Shown in pieces: positions 16,822-25,942 of a DNA stretch of 64,000 bases. This DNA comes from Corynebacterium efficiens YS-314 (GTDB lineage: Bacteria > Actinomycetota > Actinomycetes > Mycobacteriales > Mycobacteriaceae). The notes under the pieces were generated by a model. The model was given only the letters and a program-made list of their open reading frames with translations. It was not told the DNA's origin and searched no databases. The position numbers were made by a program, and so were the translations under genes. Where the stretch lies: positions 682,001 through 746,000 of the forward strand of contig NC_004369.1 of the NCBI RefSeq assembly GCF_000011305.1. Reading direction: 5' to 3'. The stretch's first letter is position 1. Each line of letters starts with the position of its first letter.

Positions 16822-18013
16822 TCAGAACCTGGCGATGATGAGCAACAGCAGTCCCGCCAGGATAGGCATGGACAACAACAGGACACCCATGCTCAGGGCG
16901 TTGGCAGTGGTGCGGTTGACCGCAGGCCACCGCAGTACCTTCCGGGCGATGAAGCGGTGGCTGAGCCATGCCGGCAGGACTGATGCGGCAACCAGCAGCA
17001 TGCCCTGCCCCACGGTGGGAGTGGTCCCGAGGAGGTGGGCACCGGTGACCAATACCGGCCAGTGCCACAGATAGATCGCGAGGGAATGTTCACCGAACCA
17101 CCGCACCGGGGTGCTGTCCAGGGCCCTGCCCATTCCCAGCCCCGGATTGACCAGTGTTCCGATGATCATGGCGGCTGCGCCGAGTGTGGGAATCAGTGCG
17201 AGGTACCCGGGGTACTGCATGGAGCTGTCGAAGAGGGCCGCCGCCCCCAGAATGCCCAGCAGGCCAATGGCGGAGGCAAGGTGTCCCGTAATTTGCGGGA
17301 GTCGGCTGAGCGGGGTGGCGAACACCGCCAGGATGGCTCCGAGCCCCAGTTCCCATATCCGGGTGGAGGTGTGGAAGAAGGTCGGACCCTGGTCCCCGGT
17401 GGCGAACAGGACAGTCCAGATCAGTGACGCCCCGGTCAGGATGATGGCCGCCCAGGCTATGTTGCGTCGCAAAGCAACCGGGTTTACCCGCCACCTGCTG
17501 CGCCCCGAACTCCGGCTGGAGTGGGGACGGGCGAGGAAGACCATCATCATGAGGATGATGGTCCAGAGAATGAAGAACTGGAAGTCCACCGCGATGGCCC
17601 AGTAGTGCTGGAAGGGATTGTCGAGGCCCACAGGCAGGACGGCGACCTCGGAGGGAAAAGCCGGGAAAAGTCCCGCGAACAGCCAGTTGGTGATGAAGAA
17701 TGCGGAGGCGACGATCGCAATGCCGAAATTCTCCCACTGTGTGGAGGGATAGATCAGCAACACTGTCACCGTGAGCATGAGCAACATGAACGTGGTCAGG
17801 GGGAGAAGTGCGCGGGCGCGGTGGGCCAGAATCTCTCCCAGGAGCACCTTTCCCGGGATGCTCACCTCCCGGAGGGCGATCCGGAAAAACTGTTCCGTCA
17901 TGACGAAACCGGAAATCACAAAAAAGAGATCGAAACCGACAAATCCGCCGGGGAGCACCGCCCCGCCGGAGGCATGGAACAGCAGGATCAACACCCGTGC
18001 GACCGCGCTTAAC
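16822..18013 (-). pseudogene. Acyltransferase-3 family protein, 3' part, interrupted by IS
   Basis: Membrane O-acyltransferase (acyltransferase 3, OatA-like) cut near its N-terminus by an IS4-family element. The frame entering from the IS side reads SAVARVLILLFHASGG then LPGGFVGFDLFFVISGFVMT, the family N-terminal motif, and continues with about ten transmembrane helices (HYWAIAVDFQFF, LWHWPVLV). It misses only the first 20-35 codons. The missing start lies at 19470-19585; joining the flanks across the duplicated GTTAAG restores LHGLSAVARVLILLFHASGG in frame. An open frame starting inside the IS (ATG at 18073-18075) could still give a nearly full-length product. The acyl acceptor is unknown. 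Confidence 0.8.
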
Positions 18014-19469
18014 CCCAATACCGTTAAGTTAGTGGTGTGATGACGGTGACCACTGGGCCGAGTGGCCGACCACAATGATGGGATCGTTTCACCGGCTATT
18101 TCGACATCTTTCGTTTAATCACCCGCGGATTCTTCCGCCTTCGTCGCGGTGGGTTGAGGTACCTGGCCAGCCAAGACGCTGCCTGATCCCATAAACTTCG
18201 GGCGGTGTGCGGGTCGTCAGGGGGGGAAAAGAGCCCTGGATCACCGAACGACGGGTAAGCTTCAAGGCCTTAACAAATGACACCCGCACCGGAGGGTGCT
18301 CACTGGCAGTGGCCGCATCAGCCATCAGTGTCCTGATCGCGTAGTGGCAGCACAGATGCCCCCAGATCTCCTGACGCACCAACTCCGGGGACTTTGACCG
18401 CAACACCCTTTCTCGTCCACGCTGATGGGTTTTCAACTCATCGAAAGTGTTCTCGATCTCCCACCGGGCGTGATACGCCGCGATCAGATCCTCCACCGAC
18501 ACCTCATCAGGATCCAACAAGGTGGTCAACAACCGATGCTGCTGGTCGACAATGCCAGCCTCATCGTCACCGGTATCGATGTGGTAGTCCACCACCCGCA
18601 CCATCCTTGGGGCAACCTGCCGCCACCCCGGCCCACTGCTCGGGGTAATCGTGGCCAACCATGTTCCATCCTCCAGGGTTCGCACATGGTGTGGTTTCAC
18701 ATTGTTCCGGATCCGCCACACCAGATCCGCACCACGGTCCTGGGCGGTAGCCCACCGGTGGAAACTATAAAACCCCCGATCAGCGACCAGTACTGAGCCT
18801 GGATCCAGCCGGTCGATCAGTTCATCAGCCAGGGTCGTTTCCCCGGTGCCCAGCCCGCCGATGACCGCGTCCAGGATCGCGTGTGATCCACATTCCGCGA
18901 TCGCCACGACACGGGCCTGCGGGTACCCGGCCTGACCACGTCCGGTGCCGGGACGCCCGAAATGCTCGACATTGGCTGGCGTATCCGGGACATCCAAGGT
19001 GGTGCCATCAACAGCCAACAGGCGTTTGCCCGCCAGCCAGGCCCCCTCCCACCCCGGCCGGGCCAATGGTTGGGCAACACGGGCAAACAACGCTGCCATC
19101 GGTTCATGTCCCAGCCTGACCCTGGCCTGGAAAATCGCGGAGCGTGACGGAGCAGGTACTGCCTGTTCCTCCCACCTGCAGGCCCAGGACAGTCCATCGG
19201 TGAGATCGGCGTAGATATCCTCATAGGATCCATCGGGGTTCAAAGCCATTGTGATGGTGTAATACACCATCACCCGGGAGGGCAGGATGCGGGATCGTTG
19301 CTGGGTACGACCGGCCTGCGCGACGACCTCGTCCACGACATCGGCCGGAAACACCCGGGTGAGCAGGCCCACCGAGATTAAATCCGATAACCGACGATCA
19401 GTATCAGGTTGTGTCCGTCCATGTCGAGGCATAGCACAACACTACACCCACTAACTTAACGGCATTGGG
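18014..19469. mobile_element. Complete IS4-family insertion sequence, 1,456 bp
   Basis: Bounded by 22-base inverted repeats: CCCAATACCGTTAAGTTAGT (plus GG) at 18014-18035 and its complement with one mismatch at 19448-19469. The six bases CTTAAC flank it on both sides (18008-18013 and 19470-19475), a target-site duplication, so the copy moved here by transposition and both ends are intact. It carries one transposase gene and splits an acyltransferase gene. Near-identical repeats and a clean duplication suggest a fairly recent insertion. A 6-bp duplication is short for IS4 relatives, which more often give 7-13 bp. Confidence 0.92.
18119..19432 (-). CDS. IS4-family DDE transposase
   Basis: A 437-residue transposase. 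An N-terminal IS4-type domain (DLISVGLLTRVFPADVVDEV, about 15-35) is followed by the DDE catalytic domain: first Asp in LLAVDGTTLDVPD, second in VLVADRGFYSFHRW, and Glu in YHARWEIENTFDELK. The last segment fits the IS4 signature Y-(2)-R-(3)-E-(6)-K exactly. The frame is intact from ATG to stop, so the enzyme is probably active. It fills most of the element between the inverted repeats. Confidence 0.93.
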   Translation of the reverse strand: MPRHGRTQPDTDRRLSDLISVGLLTRVFPADVVDEVVAQAGRTQQRSRILPSRVMVYYTITMALNPDGSYEDIYADLTDGLSWACRWEEQAVPAPSRSAIFQARVRLGHEPMAALFARVAQPLARPGWEGAWLAGKRLLAVDGTTLDVPDTPANVEHFGRPGTGRGQAGYPQARVVAIAECGSHAILDAVIGGLGTGETTLADELIDRLDPGSVLVADRGFYSFHRWATAQDRGADLVWRIRNNVKPHHVRTLEDGTWLATITPSSGPGWRQVAPRMVRVVDYHIDTGDDEAGIVDQQHRLLTTLLDPDEVSVEDLIAAYHARWEIENTFDELKTHQRGRERVLRSKSPELVRQEIWGHLCCHYAIRTLMADAATASEHPPVRVSFVKALKLTRRSVIQGSFPPLTTRTPPEVYGIRQRLGWPGTSTHRDEGGRIRG

Positions 19470-19585
19470 CTTAACCCGTGCAGGCTGGGCGGACGAAGCT
19501 GGTTCCGGTCCAGGTGGGGCCGGGTGGTGGTGGGAACAGGGGGATGTTCATGGACGTCCCTCTTTCGCGTGGGAAGTAACAACAT
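19470..19585 (-). pseudogene. Acyltransferase-3 gene, 5' fragment beyond the IS
   Basis: This is the start of the gene interrupted by the IS. In the frame that continues into the downstream part it reads TTTRPHLDRNQLRPPSLHGL, the usual lead-in to the acyltransferase-3 core. The in-frame ATG at 19583-19585 lacks a good ribosome site. A better start, ATG at 19549-19551 with GAGGG seven bases upstream, is in a different frame; adding one C to the five-C run (19539-19543 on the other strand) would join it to the right frame. The gene may therefore carry a frameshift as well as the IS, or switch by slippage. Confidence 0.6.
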
Positions 19586-19951
19586 CTGGGGATGACTGGA
19601 GTGCCTCTCTGAAGGAGATGTCGACAGAGAGGCGGGGGAATGCGATGCGGTGGTGTGGAGGTCCGAGGGGTGGGCCACGTGCCCACCGGGAGGGGCGAAG
19701 CGAGACGGGGTTATGACGGGTCCCGACGGGGCTCCGTCGGTGCTGTGTGAATGATGATATAGCAGCAATACCGAGAGCAATATACCCGGCGGGAATGCCC
19801 CGAAGTTCCACCCCGTCGGTGGGTATTTGCGCGGAAGGTGGCATACCTCCTCCGGAGCTGGTATTCAGCTTTTGCTGAAGAAATGCTTAACGAAAATATC
19901 CTGATCTAATAGGGCAATTCTTGGACAAAACCACAGAAACTGAGAATTTAC
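19586..19951. other. Gene-free stretch upstream of the acyltransferase fragment
   Basis: No credible gene on either strand. It should hold the promoter of the broken acyltransferase gene; AT-rich TATTGCTGCTATATCATCA (minus strand, around 19760) is a candidate. The part next to the trmL-like stop is AT-rich, and I see no clear terminator hairpin. Confidence 0.5.
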
Positions 19952-20425
19952 TTAGATTGCTCCGGGGAAGCCGAGCTGTCGCCAGGCCTCATATGTGGCC
20001 ACTGCTGCGGAGTTGGATAGATTCATGGAACGGCGCCCCTCGAGCATCGGGATCCGGACCTCTGCCGTCACGCGCGGATGAATGATGTGTTCGTGGGGTA
20101 ACCCGGTGGGCTCGGTGCCGAATAACAGGGCATCACCCGGTTGGTAGGTGATATCCGTGAACCATCCGGTGGCCTGGGTGGTGAAGGCGAAGATGCGTCC
20201 CGGAAGTGCCCCGAAGCAGTCCTCGATGTTTGCATGCACAGTCACGTCGGCAAGGTCGTGGTAATCCAGACCCGCCCTGCGCAGGTGTTTCTCGGTCAGA
20301 TCGAAACCGAGGGGCTCAACCAGGTGCAGGTGTGCACCTGTTCCCGCGCACATCCGGATGGCATTTCCGGTGTTGGGTGGGATGACGGGATTGTCGAAGA
20401 CAACATGCAGAGGTGGGACAGACAT
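19952..20425 (-). CDS. trmL: tRNA (cytidine-34-2'-O)-methyltransferase, TrmL-like
   Basis: A 157-residue SPOUT-class RNA methyltransferase (SpoU/TrmH superfamily). [20 protein letters not shown] at the N-terminus, [12 protein letters not shown] at about 100-111 and [20 protein letters not shown] near the C-terminus are the three SpoU motifs, with the knot-forming SAM site. The minimal, single-domain size matches TrmL (YibK), which methylates the wobble ribose in tRNA-Leu. The ATG at 20423-20425 is used because a longer open frame upstream overlaps folD and is unconserved. Only 25 bases separate it from divergent folD. Confidence 0.85.
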   Translation of the reverse strand: MSVPPLHVVFDNPVIPPNTGNAIRMCAGTGAHLHLVEPLGFDLTEKHLRRAGLDYHDLADVTVHANIEDCFGALPGRIFAFTTQATGWFTDITYQPGDALLFGTEPTGLPHEHIIHPRVTAEVRIPMLEGRRSMNLSNSAAVATYEAWRQLGFPGAI

Positions 20426-20450
20426 GGGAAAGATTGTAGATCGTGGAATA

Positions 20451-21314
20451 ATGGCGAAGGTGACTGCTATCAAACTTGACGGAAACCTCTACCGCGATGA
20501 AATCTTCGCCGACCTCGCCCAGCGCGTCGCAGCGCTGAAGGAAAAGGGCATTGTCCCGGGTCTGGCGACCGTGCTGGTCGGTGATGACCCCGCCAGCCAT
20601 TCCTATGTGAAGATGAAGCACCGTGACTGCGAGCAGATCGGTGTCAACTCGATCCGCCGTGATCTGCCTGCCGATATCTCCCAGGAGGAGCTCTTCGCGG
20701 TGATCGATGAACTCAATGCGGATGATTCCTGCACCGGTTATATTGTGCAGCTACCGCTGCCGAAACACCTCGATGAAAACGCGGTGCTGGAGCGGATCGA
20801 CCCGGCCAAGGATGCAGATGGCCTCCACCCGGTGAACCTGGGCAAGCTGGTGCTCAACGAGCCCGCCCCGCTGCCGTGCACCCCGAATGGATCCATCAGC
20901 CTGCTGCGACGTTTCGGCATCGAGCTCAATGGCGCAAAGGTGGTCGTCATCGGACGTGGTGTCACCGTCGGTCGTCCTATCGGTCTGATGCTCACCCGTC
21001 GTTCGGAGAACTCCACGGTCACCCTGTGCCACACCGGCACGAAGGATCTGGCGGCAGAGACCCGCGCGGCTGATGTCATTGTGGCCGCCGCCGGTCAGCC
21101 ACATATGCTCACTGCCGACATGGTCAAGCCTGGTGCAGCCGTGCTCGATGTCGGTGTTTCCCGCAAGGACGGCAAACTGCTCGGGGATGTCCACCCCGAT
21201 GTGTGGGAGGTGGCGGGTGCTGTTTCCCCGAACCCGGGCGGTGTCGGTCCCCTGACCCGTGCCTTCCTGGTCCACAATGTCGTCGAGCGTGCAGAGAAGC
21301 TGGCGGGTCTTTAA
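20451..21314 (+). CDS. folD: Methylenetetrahydrofolate dehydrogenase/cyclohydrolase FolD
   Basis: Bifunctional one-carbon enzyme converting 5,10-methylene-THF to 10-formyl-THF. The 287-residue protein has the catalytic [13 protein letters not shown] region (Lys for cyclohydrolase) at about 51-63, [11 protein letters not shown] at about 93-103, [13 protein letters not shown], and the NADP site [18 protein letters not shown] at about 160-177. The C-terminal [18 protein letters not shown] is invariant in the family. The ATG at 20451 is preferred over upstream frames because of the short divergent gap to trmL and the strong match from residue 1. It is followed 13 bases later by a DUF3017 gene. 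Confidence 0.96.
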   Translation: MAKVTAIKLDGNLYRDEIFADLAQRVAALKEKGIVPGLATVLVGDDPASHSYVKMKHRDCEQIGVNSIRRDLPADISQEELFAVIDELNADDSCTGYIVQLPLPKHLDENAVLERIDPAKDADGLHPVNLGKLVLNEPAPLPCTPNGSISLLRRFGIELNGAKVVVIGRGVTVGRPIGLMLTRRSENSTVTLCHTGTKDLAAETRAADVIVAAAGQPHMLTADMVKPGAAVLDVGVSRKDGKLLGDVHPDVWEVAGAVSPNPGGVGPLTRAFLVHNVVERAEKLAGL

Positions 21315-21327
21315 GGGGGAGTTGTTG

Positions 21328-21666
21328 ATGGACACCCCCCTCACCCCCTCCGGGCGGTTGGCCAATCCCCATGACCGGGGTCTCGCCCCCTCACGGCTGC
21401 CGGTGACCGCGCAGCGGGTATTGGTGGGTTTGTTTGTCATCGCAGTGGCGGTGGCGACGTTGTTCGCCGTCACCGAGCACTGGCGGCGTGCCACCTTCAC
21501 CCTCGGCGTGTCCATGATCTACCTGGCGGTTCTCCGCCTGTCATGCGATTCGAAGGTCATGGGTCTGCTGGCGGTGCGGTCACGGCGTTTCGACGCCTTC
21601 TACTGCACCGTGCTCGGAGGCATCATGGCCTTCCTTGCGGCCTCGGTGGACTCATTGGGTAGCTGA
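21328..21666 (+). CDS. DUF3017 small membrane protein
   Basis: A 112-residue protein with three hydrophobic segments (about residues 25-45, 52-68 and 85-105), matching the actinobacterial DUF3017 family that regularly follows folD. The pattern RVLVGLFVIAVAVATLFAV, ATFTLGVSMIYLAVLRL and VRSRRFDAFYCTVLGGIMAF is characteristic. The ATG at 21328 is 13 bases after folD and preceded by AGGGGGAG; the longer upstream frame runs through folD and is rejected. Its end overlaps the convergent lipoprotein gene by 15 bases. Function unknown. Confidence 0.8.
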   Translation: MDTPLTPSGRLANPHDRGLAPSRLPVTAQRVLVGLFVIAVAVATLFAVTEHWRRATFTLGVSMIYLAVLRLSCDSKVMGLLAVRSRRFDAFYCTVLGGIMAFLAASVDSLGS

Positions 21667-22686
21667 GTCTACGCTGGGGTCCTCGAAGATCGATCGGATG
21701 GAGGGGGTGCCGTCCTCCGAGAAGGTCTGTTGGAACTCGATGAAGACCTCGGGCCCGTCGATACGCAGCTGCAGTCCCTCGTCGTCACGCTCCTCGGTGA
21801 CCCCGGCGAGGGTGAACACCGTGTCGTCGAGGGTCGCGGCGATCCGCTCCTGCTTTGCCTGGGCCGTGGGTTCGTGCCCCACACAGATCCACTGGGAGGC
21901 GACGGCGAGCAGTCTCTCCTTCTGTTCCCCGGTGAGAGCAGCCCCCCGCAATCCGCCGTTCCCGGACAGATTCTGGCTGGTCAGCGCCGCGCGCTGGGAA
22001 TCGGTGAGACTATCGAGCAGTTCGACGACGGGCTCGTGGGCGGTGTCGTGATGAGGGGGCACACCGGTTTCGGTGGCCGCCATGATTGTTCTGACATCAT
22101 TACTGGTCAGATTGAAACGGGCCGATTCGAGGGCGACATCGCCCTCCTCGCTGAACATCGCGTGGAGGCCCAGCAGGGGGCCGTCCAGATCCAGCCGCCA
22201 GCGCTCATTGGGGGCCGGGACGGTGGAGAACCTCAGCAGGTGGGGTGCGGCCCCGGGGTTGCTGTCGATGTACTCGAGAAGCGCGCGCATCATGCTGTTG
22301 GACTCATCATCGAGTAGGGTTTCCAGCACCTTGAACACAGTGAGTTTCTGCGCATGGGTGAGGGTGTTGATGTCCAAACCCTCGCCGGTGATCTGCTCCC
22401 GTTGATTACCATCCAGGTATTCCATGAGCGTCCGCGCAGTCAGGGTGGTGTCCCGGGCGGCGGTGTAGCGCATGCTCGCGGTTGGGGGGATACTGGGTAT
22501 CCCTGATGGGGCCTCCGCGGTCCTCGTACCCATCGCCGTGGCGACCTTCGGGGGCTCCTCACTAGACGTCTGACCGCCTCCGCGGTCGGAACCACAGGCC
22601 ACCAGGGCCATGCTGCCGATCGCAAGGGTGGTCATGAGCGCATAGGCGGTCCTGCCACGAGGGGAGATCATCAAAGTCACGTCCAA
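21652..22686 (-). CDS. DUF3500-family lipoprotein
   Basis: A 344-residue exported lipoprotein. The N-terminal signal ends in a lipobox (MALVACGSD, Cys near residue 31). The body from about residue 75 resembles DUF3500: RDTTLTARTLMEYLDGNQRE, then LLDSLTDSQRAALTSQNLSG and GAALTGEQKERLLAVASQWI, with a final beta-rich segment (LQLRIDGPEVFIEFQQTF). No enzymatic function is known for the family. The start could also be the ATG five codons in (MISPRGR), which gives a more typical signal peptide. It precedes the phenylacetate region. Confidence 0.75.
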   Translation of the reverse strand: MDVTLMISPRGRTAYALMTTLAIGSMALVACGSDRGGGQTSSEEPPKVATAMGTRTAEAPSGIPSIPPTASMRYTAARDTTLTARTLMEYLDGNQREQITGEGLDINTLTHAQKLTVFKVLETLLDDESNSMMRALLEYIDSNPGAAPHLLRFSTVPAPNERWRLDLDGPLLGLHAMFSEEGDVALESARFNLTSNDVRTIMAATETGVPPHHDTAHEPVVELLDSLTDSQRAALTSQNLSGNGGLRGAALTGEQKERLLAVASQWICVGHEPTAQAKQERIAATLDDTVFTLAGVTEERDDEGLQLRIDGPEVFIEFQQTFSEDGTPSIRSIFEDPSVDSATQ

Positions 22687-22772
22687 TAATTTAAACCACT
22701 GACCATGGTTAAACCGTTAAATTAGCTGTGAACACCTCACCAGATTTTCTACCTGCCCACAGTTTTAAAGAA

Positions 22773-22809
22773 AACCACCGCGTCCCCTGGTGCAGGGGAC
22801 GCGGTGGTT
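22773..22809 (-). terminator. Terminator after the MFS transporter gene
   Basis: A perfect stem of 17 base pairs (AACCACCGCGTCCCCTG and complement) around a 3-base loop. In the minus-strand transcript the stem is followed by TTTTCTTT. It lies 20 bases after the transporter stop, a classic intrinsic terminator for the paaK-transporter unit. Confidence 0.9.
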
Positions 22810-22828
22810 GGGATGGTGGGAGGGTGGA

Positions 22829-24229
22829 TCAGTGGTGCAGGTTCCGGCCCTGGACACCGGTGCGGGGGACCATGAGCACTGCTGCCAGGGAGATCGCGGA
22901 GATCACGGCGATGTACACACCGATGGACAGTGAGTTGCCGGTGGAATCCAGGAGCATCTCCGCGATCATCGGGGCGAAGGCGCCGCCGATGATGGAACCG
23001 ATGGCGTAACCGATGGAGACACCGGACAGTCGGACCTGAGCGGGGAACATCTCAGCGTAGAGCGCCGGCTGCGGGCCGTAGGTGACACCGAGCAGCACAC
23101 CGAGAACCACCACGGCGATACCGAAGAACAGCGGGTTCGCGGTGTCGATGAGCATCCAGGTCGGGAGGGCCCAGATGATCATGGCCAGGTAACCCAGGGC
23201 GAAGGTGCGGCGACGGCCCCAGCGGTCGGATGCAGCGCCGAAGAAGAGGGTGGAGACAATCCACGCGACGGCGGTCAGGCAGGTCAGCAGCAGAACGATC
23301 GGGCGACCCATCCCCAGTACACCGGTGCCGTAGGAGACGAAGAAGGCGATGGCCAGGTAGCCGGCGGCGTTGACACCCGCGAAGATCAGAGCGGCGAGAA
23401 CAACCGTCTTGAGGTGCTTGCGGAAGAGCTCGGACAGGGGTGCGGAGGCCTTCTTCTTCAGGTCCTCCATCTCGGAGAAGACCGGGGACTCATGAACCAG
23501 ACGGCGGATGAAGAAGCCGACACCGATGAGGACCACACTGGAGATGAACGGGATGCGCCAGCCCCACGCCTCGAACTGTGCGGGGGTCAGGACGGTGGTC
23601 ATGACGAGCATGAACAGGGTGGCCAGCAGCATACCGGCCGGGACTCCGACCTGGGGGAAGGCACCGAAGAAACCACGACGGTTGGTGGGGGCGTGCTCGA
23701 CGGCGATCAGCGCCGCACCACCCCATTCGCCGCCGGCGGAGATGCCCTGCAGAATGCGCAGCAGCACCAGGATCAGAGGAGCAGCGAGACCGATCTGTGC
23801 GTAGGTGGGCAGCAGGCCCATTGCGACGGTCGCACCACCCATGCCCACCAGCGTGAGAACCAGAACCGGCTTGCGCCCGAAGCGGTCACCGAGGTGTCCG
23901 GCGATGACAGCACCGAAGGGACGGAACAGGAAGCTGATACCCAGTGAGGCCCAGGCAATGATCTGTGCGATGGAGGCACTGGAGTTGCTGGCTGGATTGA
24001 AATACTGGGTGGCGAAGATCAGGCCGGCAGCCTGCGCATAGATGAAGAAGTCGAACCACTCGATGGTGGTGCCCACCATCGAACCGGCCAGAACCTTGCG
24101 GTGTTCCGGGGTGATTGGCTGTGGGGTGTCGTTGTTGGAGGCGTTCGAGGTGCTGGTGATGTCGGCGGGGGCGCCGGTCAGGACGGCGGCATCACGCTGT
24201 CCTGTGGTGAGGATTTCATTGGTGGTCAT
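22829..24229 (-). CDS. MHS-family MFS transporter in the paa cluster
   Basis: A 466-residue major-facilitator transporter of the metabolite:H+ symporter (ProP/ShiA-like) branch with 12 helices. GTTIEWFDFFIYAQAA at the first helix and GHLGDRFGRKPVL in loop 2-3 are diagnostic; SDRWGRRRT is the matching loop 8-9 motif. The N-terminal 40 residues are a polar, Ser/Thr-rich cytoplasmic extension. It follows paaK on the same strand after a 248-base gap containing two inverted repeats, and precedes a strong terminator. The context suggests it imports phenylacetate; this is inference, as other carboxylates are known substrates of the family. Confidence 0.88.
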   Translation of the reverse strand: MTTNEILTTGQRDAAVLTGAPADITSTSNASNNDTPQPITPEHRKVLAGSMVGTTIEWFDFFIYAQAAGLIFATQYFNPASNSSASIAQIIAWASLGISFLFRPFGAVIAGHLGDRFGRKPVLVLTLVGMGGATVAMGLLPTYAQIGLAAPLILVLLRILQGISAGGEWGGAALIAVEHAPTNRRGFFGAFPQVGVPAGMLLATLFMLVMTTVLTPAQFEAWGWRIPFISSVVLIGVGFFIRRLVHESPVFSEMEDLKKKASAPLSELFRKHLKTVVLAALIFAGVNAAGYLAIAFFVSYGTGVLGMGRPIVLLLTCLTAVAWIVSTLFFGAASDRWGRRRTFALGYLAMIIWALPTWMLIDTANPLFFGIAVVVLGVLLGVTYGPQPALYAEMFPAQVRLSGVSIGYAIGSIIGGAFAPMIAEMLLDSTGNSLSIGVYIAVISAISLAAVLMVPRTGVQGRNLHH

Positions 24230-24283
24230 CGGGGGAACTTTCTGCTGGGCACAGTTGCTGTGCTACCGGAAGGGGAGAGGGGA

Positions 24284-24326
24284 CAAACCCCGAAAAGGAG
24301 GCGTGTAGGGGTCATTTCGGGGTTTG
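24284..24326. repeat. 12-bp stem with 19-base loop upstream of the transporter
   Basis: CAAACCCCGAAA (24284-24295) pairs with TTTCGGGGTTTG (24315-24326). In the minus-strand transcript it would lie 55-97 bases before the transporter start, so it could be a leader hairpin or part of an attenuator. No U-tract follows, so a simple terminator is less likely. Confidence 0.5.
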
Positions 24327-24332
24327 TGAAGT

Positions 24333-24363
24333 ACAGCATCCGGTAGGAGGCAACGGATGCTGT
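24333..24363. repeat. 10-bp stem after paaK-side of the gap
   Basis: ACAGCATCCG (24333-24342) pairs with CGGATGCTGT (24354-24363) around an 11-base loop, about 115 bases past the paaK stop. It may weaken readthrough from paaK into the transporter gene. Together with the neighbouring 12-bp stem it makes a two-hairpin leader. Confidence 0.45.
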
Positions 24364-24477
24364 GAGTGTTGGGTGTGGAGAGAAAGTGCCGGATGGCCCC
24401 GGCCCGCGCGGGGTGGCTGTGGGCGGGATCCCGGTGCGGCGGTCCCCGGGGGTGACGGGGACTGCGCCGGAGGGGTG

Positions 24478-25788
24478 TTACTGGTTACGCAGATCGAGCA
24501 GACGCTTGGCCTTGCCCTCGCCGGATTCAACACGCTCGCGGACGTCGACCTGGACGGAGACACCGATGCGGTCCTTGATCTGCTTGCTCAGGCGCTGGGC
24601 GGCCAGGGTGATGTCCTCGGCGCTGCAGCCGGGTGCATGCTCCACGGCCAGGGTGAGGTGGTCCATGCGGCCCCTCTTGCTCAGGATGCACTGGTAACGC
24701 GGACGCAGGGTCTTGTCCTCGACGATGATCTCCTCGAACTGGCTTGGGAAGCAGTTCACACCGCGCAGGATGATCATGTCGTCATTGCGGGCGCTGATCT
24801 TGTCGATGCGTCGCATGGAGAAAGCGGTGCCGGGCAGGATGCGGGTCAGGTCGTGGGTGCGGTAACGCACGACCGGGAACGCCTCCTTGGTCAGGGAGGT
24901 GAGGACCAGTTCGCCGTATTCACCGTCGGGCAGGACTGCGCCGGTCTCCGGGTCAATGATCTCCGGGTAGAAGTGATCCTCCCAGATGGTCAGGCCGTCC
25001 TTGGTTTCCACGCACTCCTGGGCGACGCCCGGTCCCATGACCTCGGAGAGGCCGTAGATGTCGGTGGCGTCGATGCCGAAGCCGTCCTCGAGATCGCGGC
25101 GCATGCCCTCGGTCCAGGGCTCGGCACCCATGACACCGACGCGCAGGGAGGTCTCACGGGGATCAACGCCGTCGGCGCGCATCCGGTCGAGAACAGTGAG
25201 CATGTAGGACGGGGTGCCCAGGATCGCATCCGGCTGGAAGTCGTTCATGATCTGGATCTGACGCTCAGTCTGCCCACCGGAGGTGGGGATGACGGTTGCG
25301 CCGAGCTTCTCGACGCCATAGTGGGCGCCGAGGCCACCGGTGAACAGGCCGTAACCGAAGGTGACCTGAACCTTGTCGCCGGCGCGGACACCACCCGCGC
25401 GCAGGGAACGTGCCACCAGATCGGACCAGTTCTCAATATCATTGCGGGTGTAGGCAACCACGGTGGGGCGTCCGGTGGTGCCGGAGGAGGCATGCAGTCG
25501 GACGATCTGGCTCTGCGGAACTGCGAACATACCGAATGGGTACTCGGAGCGCAGGATCTCCTTGTCCGTGAAGGGGAAGTTGGCCAGGTCCGACAGCTCG
25601 CGGAAGTCATCCGGGTGCACGCCGGTCTCGTTGAAGGCCTTACGGTAGTGGGGGACATTGAAGTAGGCGTGACGCAGTGTGTTCTTGGCACGTGCAATCT
25701 GCAGTGCGGTGATCTCATCGCGTGATGCGTACTCGATACCCGTCTGAGGACCGATGTGGGTGGAGTGAATTTCAGTGACGGAGGTCAT
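24478..25788 (-). CDS. paaK: Phenylacetate-CoA ligase PaaK
   Basis: AMP-forming ligase that activates phenylacetate to phenylacetyl-CoA, the entry step of the pathway. The 436-residue protein has the ATP-binding motif LHASSGTTGRPTVVAYT at about 95-112, FGYGLFTGGLGAHYG, MGAEPWTEGMR, the AMP-binding IYGLSEVMGPGVAQE, and a C-terminal RDDMIILRGVNCFPSQFEE hinge. The ATG at 25786-25788 is chosen because AAAGGAATATCCC gives a ribosome site just before it and the family starts here; a longer upstream open frame is unconserved. The promoter region carries a PaaR-like palindrome. It is the first gene of a minus-strand unit with the MHS transporter. Confidence 0.95.
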   Translation of the reverse strand: MTSVTEIHSTHIGPQTGIEYASRDEITALQIARAKNTLRHAYFNVPHYRKAFNETGVHPDDFRELSDLANFPFTDKEILRSEYPFGMFAVPQSQIVRLHASSGTTGRPTVVAYTRNDIENWSDLVARSLRAGGVRAGDKVQVTFGYGLFTGGLGAHYGVEKLGATVIPTSGGQTERQIQIMNDFQPDAILGTPSYMLTVLDRMRADGVDPRETSLRVGVMGAEPWTEGMRRDLEDGFGIDATDIYGLSEVMGPGVAQECVETKDGLTIWEDHFYPEIIDPETGAVLPDGEYGELVLTSLTKEAFPVVRYRTHDLTRILPGTAFSMRRIDKISARNDDMIILRGVNCFPSQFEEIIVEDKTLRPRYQCILSKRGRMDHLTLAVEHAPGCSAEDITLAAQRLSKQIKDRIGVSVQVDVRERVESGEGKAKRLLDLRNQ

Positions 25789-25942
25789 TGGGATATTCCT
25801 TTCTGGCTGTGCGCGGTGGTGCTGGCGCGCATCGTTACCCGCAACGGGTGTGGTGCGACCTGGCCTGCGACTCGGTGTGGCATCCGGTTGTGAGGGGGAT
25901 GGCGTCATGGTGCAGGATCCTCTTTGAGTACGTTTCCCATTT

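Noticed and set aside
19451-19780. A stand-alone 109-residue minus-strand gene
   Set aside because: Its last codons run into the IS inverted repeat; the LHGLS segment shows it is the 5' piece of the interrupted acyltransferase.
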